Positions 26,638-34,495 of a DNA stretch of 35,646 bases are shown here, one piece after another (the first letter of the stretch is position 1; every line of letters begins with the position of its first letter). The position numbers and the translations under genes were made by a program. Origin of the DNA: Carboxylicivirga linearis (GTDB lineage Bacteria; Bacteroidota; Bacteroidia; Bacteroidales; Marinilabiliaceae); contig NZ_JAGUCO010000035.1 in assembly GCF_018271995.1 (NCBI RefSeq), positions 1 to 35,646 on the forward strand, in the 5' to 3' direction. Below the pieces are notes generated by a model. That model was not told where the DNA came from. It saw only the letters and a list, made by a program, of their open reading frames with translations, and searched no databases.

Positions 26638-27432
26638 CTAAAGCTCTTCAACAAGCATTACCACCCGAAAACCCACTCTTGGATCAGGTAACTGATAATC
26701 TTGTGTTTTATTAACAACGCATTCATCAATGGTATTATCCCAGCTTCCCCCTTTAATTACTCCATTGTTGGTAATTTCTGCTACATTGCCAATCATATCG
26801 TACAGCCCCAGTTTATTAGATTTGTAATTACCTACCTGGCTGGTATATAATGATCCGTCTGCATTGTAATCGTATTTATTTGTTTTAGACCACTTGTTTT
26901 CAAATTTTACATTGGCGCAATACGCTTCACTTGTTGGTTCATAAGCAAAGCTACCATACCAGGGTAAGTTATGTCCGGCTAAAACAGATGACATCTGAAT
27001 CCATTCTTGCTCATGCGGAAGACGAAAAACAACCTTTTTATATTTTCTTTTTAATTGCGAATTATATTGTTCCGTTAGCCACGAGCAATAATCTTCTGCT
27101 GCTTCTTTTGTGATATTTACAACAGGATAATTATCAAATGCTGAATGGACAAAGTAATTTTCTACCATGGGTTGATTAAAGCTATTAGGAAATTTCTTCA
27201 TCCATAAGGTAGTATCAGGATAATTCTTTTCATATTCCACAATATTCCTTGTTTTGATATCCTGTAAATATTCCTTGAATTCTTTATTGGTCACTTCATA
27301 GCTTGCCGCATAAAACAGATGTGACACTTCTTTGTATTTCTTATCTGAATCTTTACGTTTGGGAGTAGACGAATTAAAGACTAATAGAGCCATTAGGCTG
27401 GCCACGACTATATTAATTTGGGTTATTTTCAT
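26638..27432 (-). CDS. SUMF1/formylglycine-generating-type domain protein
   Basis: This 264-residue protein has a short N-terminal hydrophobic segment (signal or anchor) and then an FGE-sulfatase/SUMF1 domain: YEVTNKEFKEYL, PVVNITKEAAEDYCSWL, FRLPHEQEWI, the GLYDMIGNVAEIT motif, VIKGGSWD and the closing DPRVGFRVVM. The active-site cysteines of true formylglycine-generating enzymes are not evident, so it is more likely a structural or binding member, like GldK/GldJ-type lipoproteins. No sulfatase gene is nearby. The role is unknown. Confidence 0.85.
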   Translation of the reverse strand: MKITQINIVVASLMALLVFNSSTPKRKDSDKKYKEVSHLFYAASYEVTNKEFKEYLQDIKTRNIVEYEKNYPDTTLWMKKFPNSFNQPMVENYFVHSAFDNYPVVNITKEAAEDYCSWLTEQYNSQLKRKYKKVVFRLPHEQEWIQMSSVLAGHNLPWYGSFAYEPTSEAYCANVKFENKWSKTNKYDYNADGSLYTSQVGNYKSNKLGLYDMIGNVAEITNNGVIKGGSWDNTIDECVVNKTQDYQLPDPRVGFRVVMLVEEL

Positions 27433-27599
27433 TTTAAAGTGGTTTAAAATATTTATTTATACTTACGATTATCAATCAGTGGTTGAATGCCAAGGTTACC
27501 ATAGGTGCGAATAAGGTGGTTTATTCACTTTTGTCATGTTCCGAAGAATTGTAAACTCTTGCGATAAAATATAATGTTGTATTCAGGTTACTGGTACTC

Positions 27600-28019
27600 T
27601 TAGTCAAGTATGCGTTTAACATCTGAGTAAATCAGTTCCACTCCGTTGGTATCTTTTTCAATATCCAACACTAACCCCTTTAATTCTGCACCTCTATAAC
27701 CCTTGCCTTGGGTTTGTTTGATCCCTTCTAATTTATTCCAGTTTCTCACAAGAACCTTTCCTTTAGCGCAAAGTGAATCATTCTGGATGTTTATAATTAT
27801 ATATTCATTTCCATTCTCTTTTATATAGGAGTCAAACCAGTATTTTAAATTCTTTTGTCCATAATGTTTAATCTGAGCCACTAATTCTGTCTTATATCTT
27901 TCAGAACCTACATCATATTTGTCAAAAATTGGGTTCTTGTTTTCGCAATTGGGCCGATCGCATGAGGCTAGCATTAAAGCAAGTATTCCTACTGAAGTTA
28001 CATTAACAATTAATTTCAT
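27600..28019 (-). CDS. Small lipoprotein of unknown function
   Basis: This 139-residue protein has a lipoprotein signal with lipobox LASC (acylated Cys20). The mature part, with two more early cysteines (CDRPNC), has mixed alpha/beta character (YIIINIQNDSLCAKGKVLVRNW) and no recognised domain. It would sit on an envelope membrane facing the periplasm or surface. It is a single-gene unit with large flanking gaps (167 and 87 nt). Confidence 0.6.
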   Translation of the reverse strand: MKLIVNVTSVGILALMLASCDRPNCENKNPIFDKYDVGSERYKTELVAQIKHYGQKNLKYWFDSYIKENGNEYIIINIQNDSLCAKGKVLVRNWNKLEGIKQTQGKGYRGAELKGLVLDIEKDTNGVELIYSDVKRILD

Positions 28020-28106
28020 AGCTTACGTTTTGGGTTTAAGTATTATCTATAACGTCATATAGCATTCTTATATTGTTAAATTTACCGTAGCAGATGAAAT
28101 ATAACT

Positions 28107-28559
28107 TTAATTAAACCAGAAGACTTCACATCTGCACTCAATTAATTGTTTGTTTGAAATTACATGATTGATGGACGAATTTTGTTTTTGATTGGGGCCA
28201 ATATCTCCGATATACAAAGTCTTAATTTCTTTAGTGTCGTTATCATATCTAAAATGAAAATCAATTTCAGTATCATATGCAATGCTTCCTCCAGTATTCT
28301 CGATGCAATAATTAACTGTATACATATAAGTATGCTTCACATATTGAGCCATGTTACCTGTCCAGGTTTCCGGATCGTTTATATCAAAATCCGGATTATC
28401 GGGTGTATAAACACCATTGGGTAGATTGAGTGTAACATTTTCATATGTTTGAATAAAACTAATATCGTTAATAGATATATCAGGTAGCGAATTTTCTGTA
28501 CATGCGAGAAAAATAGAAACTAAAAAGAAATAAAATAATACCTTACTAAATTTCTTCAT
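28107..28559 (-). CDS. Lipoprotein with CARDB-like beta-sandwich
   Basis: This 150-residue protein has a lipobox, IFLAC (acylated Cys20). It is then a single beta-sandwich-like domain; YTVNYCIENTGGSIAYDTEIDFHFRYDNDTKEIKTLYIGDIGPNQ resembles CARDB/FxLYD-type adhesion folds, in which a strand with 'NTG' is typical. Cysteines near the end (IECRCEVFW) may form disulfides. No function can be assigned. It is a single-gene unit. Confidence 0.6.
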   Translation of the reverse strand: MKKFSKVLFYFFLVSIFLACTENSLPDISINDISFIQTYENVTLNLPNGVYTPDNPDFDINDPETWTGNMAQYVKHTYMYTVNYCIENTGGSIAYDTEIDFHFRYDNDTKEIKTLYIGDIGPNQKQNSSINHVISNKQLIECRCEVFWFN

Positions 28560-28677
28560 TTACTGTGTTTTATTGATGGCTTCTTGAATGGATTTATTTA
28601 TAGGCTTACAGCTAACTTTGCACTCTTGAAATTAGGTGCAGTCTGTTAATTGAATAAAAATATGAAATGTACTTACC

Positions 28678-29091
28678 TTATTTAGACCAAGGCGTTTTGC
28701 CGGGTTCCAGATTTAATTCTTTCAATAGTTTATTTAACTCACCAAGCGAATCTATGTCAATAAATGTAGTATCGATTTTCAATTCTTTTTTGATTGACTT
28801 TAAGGTGTAAACTCCGGCAAATAATTTGATTGTATGTATGTCGTTCAGATTTATTTTCTTTCTGAATTCATACAATCCATTTTTCCGTATGGTTCCGTTT
28901 TCAATAATCAGGTATTGATTTCTTAAATCATATAAGAAATGTCCAATATATAAAACTGCAACCACTGCATAACCAAAGTCTGTCCATTGATAGGTATCCT
29001 TTGTTAAAAGAATCGTCATTCCAAGAATCATCCAAAACAATCCTAAAATAAGATTTGTGTATAATCGTGTTCTTTTCAATTTTATTTTCAT
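28678..29091 (-). CDS. Two-helix membrane protein with PH-like domain
   Basis: This 137-residue protein has two membrane helices (about 12-30 and 38-55) followed by a beta-rich soluble part: NQYLIIENGTIRKNGLYEFRKKINLNDIHTIKLFAGVYTLKSIKKELKID. This layout is like bacterial PH (YcdB/YdbS-like) or YcxB-like proteins. The function is unknown. It is comparable in architecture, but not clearly in sequence, to the protein at 30119-30601. Confidence 0.6.
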   Translation of the reverse strand: MKIKLKRTRLYTNLILGLFWMILGMTILLTKDTYQWTDFGYAVVAVLYIGHFLYDLRNQYLIIENGTIRKNGLYEFRKKINLNDIHTIKLFAGVYTLKSIKKELKIDTTFIDIDSLGELNKLLKELNLEPGKTPWSK

Positions 29092-29170
29092 CTTTAAAGC
29101 AGGTTAAATTGTATAATATGTGTTGGTTTTTCTCGTGTACATGCTAATTTTTTTAAGTGATGGTGTAAGG

Positions 29171-29215
29171 GGCAGGCTTCCACGCCATACTTTATTTACT
29201 TTCACTATGACTTAA
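29171..29215 (-). repeat. Intergenic repeat E7 (degenerate)
   Basis: GCCATACTTTATTTACTTTC (29184-29203) matches the core of the repeat family at about 16 of 20 positions. It lies just after the stop codon of the 29219 gene, the same position as in the better copies. The left arm (GTTTGCTGGATGA) is not recognisable here. Confidence 0.5.
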
Positions 29216-29218
29216 AAA

Positions 29219-29983
29219 CTAATTAAATCTATACTCATATTTTTTAATGGGTTCATTATTGACTGAACAAGTTTTTATTGTTGGGTATCCAAAATCATTA
29301 TATTCATATTCAAAAGTTGATACTATTTCGGTACCATTAGAATATGTTGTAGAAGAACTGATTATATTATTTTTAGTTTTAGTAATTGGGGAAGTCATAT
29401 AATTCAACAGTTTCTCAGGATTCTTTTTATCGTCGTAATAATAGGTTACGGTATAATCCAGTTCATTCTCTGAGTAATGTTTTATTTCAGTAATGTTATT
29501 ATTTTTCCAGGTGTACAATTCATAATCGGATTGCTGCCAATCCTCATTTTCTTTTTTATAATAATAATTTACTCTCTCGCACTCAGAGTTGGAATTATAA
29601 ACATGGATAACCTTAACATCTCCGCTACCCCATTCTTCAATAAAAGGAAAGCACTTGGTTATAGTGTCTGTGTTATATTGTAAGGTAAAATAATGATATA
29701 GCCCACTTCCATTATAGCTGTTATTCCTTATAAGTTGCTTCCATTCATCATATTCGTTAGTATAGTATAATGTACTTCCGGTATAACTATATTTAATTAG
29801 TAACCCATCTTTATTATAATCAAATACTAAAGTGTCGGTGGTACTTTCATTTACTGTAATTAGTTTTGATAGTTCAATCGAATTAAATGTTTTATCTAAT
29901 TGATCTTTTTCGCACGAAACAATTAAAATCATGATAATAATTCCGATAGCTAAATTAAACTGTTTAATTCTCAAAGATTTCAT
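29219..29983 (-). CDS. Lipoprotein with RHS/YD-like beta repeats
   Basis: The protein has 254 residues from the ATG at 29983; an ATG 39 nt upstream would put a charged stretch before the signal peptide. The signal ends in a lipobox, IVSC. The mature part repeats short beta-hairpins of the YD kind: DYNKDGLLIKYSYTG, YTNEYDEWKQLI, YTWKNNNITEIKHYSENELDYTVTYYYDD, YEYNDFGYPTIKT. This resembles DUF4595-type Bacteroidota lipoproteins. It is probably surface-exposed; the binding partner is unknown. Confidence 0.7.
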   Translation of the reverse strand: MKSLRIKQFNLAIGIIIMILIVSCEKDQLDKTFNSIELSKLITVNESTTDTLVFDYNKDGLLIKYSYTGSTLYYTNEYDEWKQLIRNNSYNGSGLYHYFTLQYNTDTITKCFPFIEEWGSGDVKVIHVYNSNSECERVNYYYKKENEDWQQSDYELYTWKNNNITEIKHYSENELDYTVTYYYDDKKNPEKLLNYMTSPITKTKNNIISSSTTYSNGTEIVSTFEYEYNDFGYPTIKTCSVNNEPIKKYEYRFN

Positions 29984-30054
29984 TTTGCTGTTTTTATAGT
30001 TAAGTAATAAGTCCAATATCATTCGTGAAAGAGTGAACAGGCTTTAAACTTTGT

Positions 30055-30112
30055 GCCAATGTTTGCTGGATGAGCCGACAGAGTCATGCTTTATTTCCAA
30101 TGGGTTCGGTAC
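30055..30112 (-). repeat. Intergenic repeat E6 (compact form)
   Basis: This is the shortest full copy, about 58 bp. Left arm GCCAATGTTTGCTGGATGAG is followed by the core GTCATGCTTTATTTCCAATG (30083-30102). It contains no inner module. The gene at 30119 ends 7 bp away. TTTGCTGGA and TTTCCAA give a partial inverted pair. Confidence 0.75.
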
Positions 30113-30118
30113 AGTACT

Positions 30119-30601
30119 TTATATTTTTTGCTTAAAAGTAGATTGAGCAATTTCTGTAAAATGTTCCAGGTCGTCTTTAGTTCTAAATTTAAAAGTCATA
30201 GATTTCCTTCCATTAAAAATATTGAGGTTCGTATCTGACTGTTTAATTGAAATTTTATTCCACGAATGTTTTCTTCCAATATAACTCTTCTTAATACCTT
30301 TTTTGTCCGCCAAAATGTAATTTTGAGGTGCAATAAAAATGTTAATAAGGTTTGTTAAACCAATGGCACTCCAAACTATTAAGTAAACATAGGATTCTTG
30401 AATTTTGTAAAAAACAATTGCAAAAAAGATACTAATAAATATTCCAAATACATTTATCCATGCAAATGGTGTGTATTCCTTAAGTTTGAAAACTTTAATT
30501 TTTCCTTTTTTTAAATCATTCTTGAACTTAATAAAAAGCAATAATCTGATAATAAGAATTGTCAGAATGATAAAAGTTAACAATAGAATAAACGTATTCA
30601 T
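30119..30601 (-). CDS. Small membrane protein with three helices
   Basis: This 160-residue protein has hydrophobic helices at about 3-25, 46-66 and 70-93. A cytoplasmic beta-rich tail follows (YILADKKGIKKSYIGRKHSWNKISIKQSDTNLNIFNGRKSMTFKFRTKDDLEHFTEI) that looks like a PH-type or YcxB-like domain. No family can be named safely. It is a single-gene unit flanked by repeats E5 and E6. Confidence 0.65.
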   Translation of the reverse strand: MNTFILLLTFIILTILIIRLLLFIKFKNDLKKGKIKVFKLKEYTPFAWINVFGIFISIFFAIVFYKIQESYVYLIVWSAIGLTNLINIFIAPQNYILADKKGIKKSYIGRKHSWNKISIKQSDTNLNIFNGRKSMTFKFRTKDDLEHFTEIAQSTFKQKI

Positions 30602-30633
30602 ATTTAATGGTTTAGGTTATGAAATAGTGTTGT

Positions 30634-30700
30634 GTCCAACGTTTGTTTGGCGTTCCAATCAAGCCATGCTTTATTTCCAGCTTGGTAGTGGCTGGTGTTT
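30634..30700 (-). repeat. Intergenic repeat E5
   Basis: Left arm GTCCAACGTTTGTTTGG (30634-30650) and core GCCATGCTTTATTTCCAG (30663-30680) are separated by only 12 bp. Beyond the core, CTTGGTAGTGGCTGG pairs with CCAG to form a local hairpin. On the minus strand the far end reads GTTGGAC, which fits the integron core-site pattern GTTRRRY. Confidence 0.75.
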
Positions 30701-30737
30701 ATTCATTATCTATAGTTTTAGAGGTCATCCTATGTTT

Positions 30738-31370
30738 TTAGAAATAATAGCCTACTCCTAAACTAAATGAGTTCATACTAAAACTAAACCCAAAATCAGA
30801 GTCTTTAAGTTCTGGTTGCTTGCCTTCAACTCCTTCGGTTATTTTTTTATTAGTTCTTTGGTAAAATAAACTTCCAAAATTTGTTTTTAACGCCCATTTA
30901 TCTGATAAAAAATAACTAATTCCTGGACGAGCATTGATACTGTAAGTAAATATATCCGTTGTATAGTAGTCCTCATTTGATTCCTGCCCGAATCCTAAAG
31001 CCAAGTCAATTGTGGTTGTGAAAAACAATTTATCTATAATTTTTTGATAATTACGAAAATATGGGTTAAATGAGAACAAATGTTTTTTAGATTCATCTGG
31101 AATTGAATTAGAACGTTCATTTTTAATGTATTCAAATTCAATTCCAAAGCCTAAAACTGACGATGAACTAACGAACCAACCAATTTTTGGACTAATTACG
31201 AATCTTTGACTTTTGTAATCGTAGGTCTCAAGATTATAATAATAAATATCTTCATACTCAGATAAAGTATAACTTAGTTGTCCACCAAGCTCTATCATTC
31301 CTTTTTGTCCTTGTGCAGTTACATTAATTGCATTTGCTAATACAATAATCAATATTAAAAGATTTCTCAT
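30738..31370 (-). CDS. Outer-membrane beta-barrel protein, paralogue of the gene at 22587
   Basis: This 210-residue protein has a signal peptide (cleavage after VTAQ, about 20) and beta-strands ending in a terminal Phe. It shares strand order and many residues with the 22587 protein: LGGQLSYTLS, FVISPKIGWFVSSSSVLGFGI, FSFNPYFRNYQKI, FFTTTIDLALGFGQES, RPGISYFLSDKWALKTNFGSLFY, NSFSLGVGYYF. The function is unknown. It lies between repeats E4 and E5. Confidence 0.78.
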   Translation of the reverse strand: MRNLLILIIVLANAINVTAQGQKGMIELGGQLSYTLSEYEDIYYYNLETYDYKSQRFVISPKIGWFVSSSSVLGFGIEFEYIKNERSNSIPDESKKHLFSFNPYFRNYQKIIDKLFFTTTIDLALGFGQESNEDYYTTDIFTYSINARPGISYFLSDKWALKTNFGSLFYQRTNKKITEGVEGKQPELKDSDFGFSFSMNSFSLGVGYYF

Positions 31371-31420
31371 TCTGTATAGGTTTTTTGATTTTTAAAGTGT
31401 TTTAATATTTTGTGTTTTGT

Positions 31421-31540
31421 TGCCAACTTTTACCGCATTCTTTCCATCTTCTTTGTCATAGTCGCGTGTCACCCGATAGTAGACTAAGGTGTCAGGACGA
31501 GGCGGACGAGCCATGCTTTATTTTCAGCGGGTTACCGCCC
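31421..31540 (-). repeat. Intergenic repeat E4 with short inner module
   Basis: The left end TGCCAACTTTTACCGC (31421-31436) is diverged. The core GCCATGCTTTATTTTCAGCG is at 31510-31529. Between them is a shortened inner module, GTGTCACCCGATAG (31466-31479) then GTAGACTAAGGTGTCAGGAC (31478-31497), lacking the GGGGGACTAA piece found in E1 and E3. GACGAGGCGGACGAGCC before the core is shared with E2. Confidence 0.75.
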
Positions 31541-31549
31541 ATTATTTAT

Positions 31550-32983
31550 TCATAATTGTTTCTCTAATTCTTGACTATTTGATGGTCTAGGTGCATCATT
31601 ATTAACAATATTGCCTCCCTCATCAATGATTAGGTATCGAGGGATACCATACCATCTTTCAATTTTTTCTTTTAAGTCAGCCTCTAATTTTTCATTTGCA
31701 CGAATATGATTTCCTTTGAGATTATAATATTTAATCATATCCTTCCATCTATCCTTATTTTGGTCACTATCCAAGGAAATATATATAATCTCAACGTCTT
31801 TATTTTTTAATGTTTCTTTTAACTTTTCATTGTATTCAAATTCTTCTTTACAAGGACCACAGGATGTAGACCAAATGTCTATATAAATTTGCTTTCCTTT
31901 TAATGGTGATATGCAGTCCGCAAGTGAGTTAATATTTTCATAATTATCTAGAAACGTGTATTCTTCGTTAGAATCAGCTGCAACTTTTTTATAAAAATCT
32001 TCGATTTTACCAATGCTTGGTTGGATATAACTTATGTATTTACTGTCGGAATATTTGGTTTTAAATTTCTCAGATAAGTTTATAAGTTCTTTCTCAAATT
32101 TCTTTTGTTTTGCTCTTGATTGAATGTAAGTCGCAGAATAAAACTCTAATATTTCTTTCGGTAAAAGACTTTCTGCAAGTTCAATGTTATAAGAATGAAT
32201 AAGTCCTTGTTCTCTTTTTTCTTTTCTGATTACACTTATTGAGTCATAATCAAGTTTTGTATATAAATTATACCAAAATGCTAAGCCCAATAAATCATAA
32301 TAGTAATCAGCTTTTCTAGTTGTAATATTGGTCAAAAAAGTATCTGAAACGGCATTTCCCCACATTTTCATAATATCATCAGGAGTTGGTTCATTATTTC
32401 GGAGATGAGTAACATTTATTCTTGAAGCAAGCGAAGAAAATGCCAAATTATAATAAACCTGTCTATCTGTTCTTATTAAATTACGAACTTTCTCAGAACA
32501 TTTTATTTTGCTTAAGTCTTGGAGTTCTTTCTCTAAATTAGTTCTTAGTGAATCATAGATATTTTGATAATCAGAAATATCTTCAGGAAAGAAGCCATAT
32601 GCATTAGGATGTGAGCTTGCCAAATTATCATAGAATTGTTGAGCATCGCTTTTATTCACTAATTTGATTGGCTCTGGTTCGCTGCCAATCTCAATTTCAT
32701 ATATTTTTTCGGGTTCTATGATTATTTGCTTATAACCAAAATTTGATTTGAAGCTAATGAAATATGGTTGGTCAATCTTTAGCGATATTGTAAAATGGCC
32801 TGTAGAATCAATAATAACTGAATCTTTAAACCAATTATTATAATTCTCATTAAAAGTTGCAGAATATAAAAGCTCTGTAGTCTTTTTGTCTTTTACTGTT
32901 CCTTTTATAGTTACATTTTCTTTCTTAGTGTTGCAAGCACTTAATGTCATTGCAAATAGTAGTAAAATCTGTAGTTTTTTCAT
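31550..32983 (-). CDS. TlpA/ResA-like thioredoxin-fold lipoprotein
   Basis: This 477-residue lipoprotein (lipobox LSAC, Cys17) starts with a DUF4369-like beta domain (VTIKGTVKDKKTTELLYSATF ... DSTGHFTISLKIDQPYFISF). A helical middle follows, and a C-terminal thioredoxin-like domain has active-site Cys375-Gly-Pro-Cys378 in WSTSCGPCKEEF and a cis-Pro loop YGIPRYLIID. It would reduce disulfides in the periplasm; in Bacteroidota such proteins often serve cytochrome maturation or stress. It is a single-gene unit between repeats E3 and E4. Confidence 0.88.
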   Translation of the reverse strand: MKKLQILLLFAMTLSACNTKKENVTIKGTVKDKKTTELLYSATFNENYNNWFKDSVIIDSTGHFTISLKIDQPYFISFKSNFGYKQIIIEPEKIYEIEIGSEPEPIKLVNKSDAQQFYDNLASSHPNAYGFFPEDISDYQNIYDSLRTNLEKELQDLSKIKCSEKVRNLIRTDRQVYYNLAFSSLASRINVTHLRNNEPTPDDIMKMWGNAVSDTFLTNITTRKADYYYDLLGLAFWYNLYTKLDYDSISVIRKEKREQGLIHSYNIELAESLLPKEILEFYSATYIQSRAKQKKFEKELINLSEKFKTKYSDSKYISYIQPSIGKIEDFYKKVAADSNEEYTFLDNYENINSLADCISPLKGKQIYIDIWSTSCGPCKEEFEYNEKLKETLKNKDVEIIYISLDSDQNKDRWKDMIKYYNLKGNHIRANEKLEADLKEKIERWYGIPRYLIIDEGGNIVNNDAPRPSNSQELEKQL

Positions 32984-33003
32984 TTCTTTAGTTTAATGGG
33001 TGG

Positions 33004-33133
33004 TAACGTTTGCTGGATGAAGCCGTGGCGCGTTAGTCGTGGTGTCGTGTCACCCGCTAGGGGGACTAAGACGGTAGACTAAGGTGTCAGGACGAGCAAA
33101 ACGCGCCATGCTTTATAATAGCGAGTTGTAAAC
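33004..33133 (-). repeat. Intergenic repeat E3 with full inner module
   Basis: TAACGTTTGCTGGATGA (33004-33020) is the left arm and GCCATGCTTTATAATAGCG (33105-33123) a slightly changed core. The inner module is GTGTCACCCGCTAGGGGGAC (33047-33066) then GTAGACTAAGGTGTCAGGAC (33074-33093). The core continues into the 126-bp duplication that covers the end of the barrel gene at 33185. Confidence 0.78.
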
Positions 33134-33250
33134 ATGTTGTTTATTCTTTTATCAATTGCCAGAACTCAGTTTCTACTTTTTTATTTATAATTTTAGTCCC
33201 AGCCCTATTTGTATACTATAGTTTTTCCATTCATGTGCCGAACTTTTGTT
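33125..33250 (-). repeat. 126-bp direct repeat, copy A (end of barrel gene and its 3' flank)
   Basis: It is nearly identical to 33993-34118: I count three base differences over 126 bp. The copy covers the last 66 bp of the barrel gene at 33185 plus 60 bp downstream, up to repeat E3. Homology carries on, more weakly, into the repeat cores of E3 and E2. Confidence 0.93.
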
Positions 33251-33907
33251 TGATAAATCGTTAGTTAATACATTTTTTAGTCCATAATTAAAACGTGTCA
33301 ATATCACTCCATTTAAACCTTTGGTTAGGTTTACTTCATAATCAAGTTGTAATAAAAGACCATAATCAATTGATGTATAGTCCTCTTTTATATTTGTGTC
33401 ATAATTATACTTCGTTTCAAATATTTCCGGTTCCATTGTTATAATTCCCGTAGTATCAATATATGATGTGCCTTTTTCAACAGCATCTATTATGAACCCA
33501 ATATATGGACCTGCAGAAATTGAAATCGGTATTTTGTCTGTAATTCTATAATTAAACAAAACTGGAATATTAACATAAGAAGCAGATAAGCTCCCTTTAT
33601 TTTCAAACCTTCCAATTTTATCAATAATACCTAATGAGCTATAACTGTAATTAACACCCGTACTAATTCCATATTTATTATTTAGATTACAGGAAACTAA
33701 AAACTCAAGAAAATATCCAATTTCAGAATTATAATTAGTTTGTGGATGGAAATCAAAATTTGTTGAATACTCAATGGTATTTTCATATGGAATAGATAAA
33801 GTAGTTCCAAAGTCAAATTGATAATTTATCTTTTTACAATCTTGTGAATAGGTTTTCCCCAATGATATAAGTCCTAAAATTTGAAGTATTAATATATGCT
33901 TTATCAT
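33185..33907 (-). CDS. PorT-like outer-membrane beta-barrel protein
   Basis: This 240-residue protein has a signal peptide (cleavage near TYSQ, about 22). The barrel fits the outer-membrane beta-barrel (PorT-like, OMP_b-brl_2) group: YGISTGVNYSYSSLG, YVNIPVLFNYRI, ISISAGPYIGFIID and a final strand YSIQIGLGLKL. The 'YVNIPVL' followed by 'GPYIG' is characteristic of this family. The ligand is unknown. Its last 22 codons are duplicated in the remnant at 34053-34220. Confidence 0.83.
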   Translation of the reverse strand: MIKHILILQILGLISLGKTYSQDCKKINYQFDFGTTLSIPYENTIEYSTNFDFHPQTNYNSEIGYFLEFLVSCNLNNKYGISTGVNYSYSSLGIIDKIGRFENKGSLSASYVNIPVLFNYRITDKIPISISAGPYIGFIIDAVEKGTSYIDTTGIITMEPEIFETKYNYDTNIKEDYTSIDYGLLLQLDYEVNLTKGLNGVILTRFNYGLKNVLTNDLSNKSSAHEWKNYSIQIGLGLKL

Positions 33908-33945
33908 ATGTGTGTGTCTTGTGTTTTAGTATTGGTAATGAGTGG

Positions 33946-34000
33946 TAGCGCTTGAAGGACGAGGCGGACGAGCCATGCTTTGTTTCCAGCGGGTTGTAAA
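33946..34000 (-). repeat. Intergenic repeat E2 (short, altered left arm)
   Basis: Core GCCATGCTTTGTTTCCAGCG (33972-33991) is followed by GGTTGTAAAC. The left arm is changed to TAGCGCTTGAAGGACGAGGC, and the shared GACGAGGCGGACGAGCC stretch (33958-33974) precedes the core, as in E4. The inner module is absent. It lies between the intact barrel gene and the remnant copy. Confidence 0.7.
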
Positions 34001-34118
34001 CATGTTGTTTATTCTTTTATCAATTGCCAGAACTCAGTTTCTACTTTTTTATTTATAATTTATGTCCCAGCCCTAATTGTATACTATAGTTTTTCCATTC
34101 ATGTGCCGAACTTTTGTT
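33993..34118 (-). repeat. 126-bp direct repeat, copy B
   Basis: It matches 33125-33250 with three differences. It carries the last 22 codons and 3' flank of a second barrel-type gene whose 5' part is gone. The two copies are 868 bp apart, in the same orientation. Confidence 0.93.
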
Positions 34119-34220
34119 GTTATAAATCTTGATTGCGTTTTTAGTTGCTTTACCTGCATACTGCATATTAGAGAAGCATTGATTAAGGTAAAATTCATAT
34201 TTGTCTTTGTCATATTCTTG
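34053..34220 (-). pseudogene. Truncated barrel-gene remnant
   Basis: The minus-strand frame is open from 34220, just after TGA at 34221-34223, to TAA at 34053-34055, about 55 codons. It ends in SSAHEWKNYSIQLGLGHKL, against SSAHEWKNYSIQIGLGLKL in the intact gene at 33185. Upstream of this the remnant reads YDKDKYEFYLNQCFSNMQ, which does not resemble the barrel, so the 5' part was replaced or scrambled. There is no ATG with a signal peptide. It is probably non-functional. Confidence 0.75.
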
Positions 34221-34276
34221 TCAGAGGATGAGAATCTTTATCGATGAATGTAGAACATTTCACCTTATTTCAGAAT

Positions 34277-34459
34277 CTATTTATTTTTTTTTAATAACCG
34301 AATTCCAATAGCTGGAAATGCTATTGCAGGAAAGACTAATAAAGTAATTGATTCATTTTCAAATTCGTAAAAATGAAAGCCTTTTGCGCTTAATAGAATT
34401 ATTGATACTAAACCTAAAATTATAAAAAAGAATCCTGTAAGCTTATAGTATTTTTTCAT
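34277..34459 (-). CDS. 60-residue two-helix membrane protein
   Basis: The start is placed at the ATG at 34459, giving a 60-residue protein (MKKYYKLTGFFFII...). Upstream ATGs in the same frame fall inside repeat E1 and would add a non-hydrophobic Arg-rich stretch. It has two hydrophobic helices (about 8-25 and 38-54) joined by an acidic loop, and a basic tail RLLKKNK. No family is recognised. It is the gene in the smallest single-gene unit, between E1 and the barrel remnant. Confidence 0.6.
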   Translation of the reverse strand: MKKYYKLTGFFFIILGLVSIILLSAKGFHFYEFENESITLLVFPAIAFPAIGIRLLKKNK

Positions 34460-34495
34460 AGACCTTAGTTTTGTTATTCTGTTTTTACTTGTTGC

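Noticed and set aside
26638-27432. Active formylglycine-generating enzyme for sulfatase maturation
   Set aside because: The fold motifs are there, but the paired active-site cysteines are not evident and no sulfatase gene is near.
28164-28424. 86-codon plus-strand frame opposite the lipoprotein gene at 28107
   Set aside because: It is the antisense shadow of a gene with a clear lipoprotein signal and has no start context or domain of its own.
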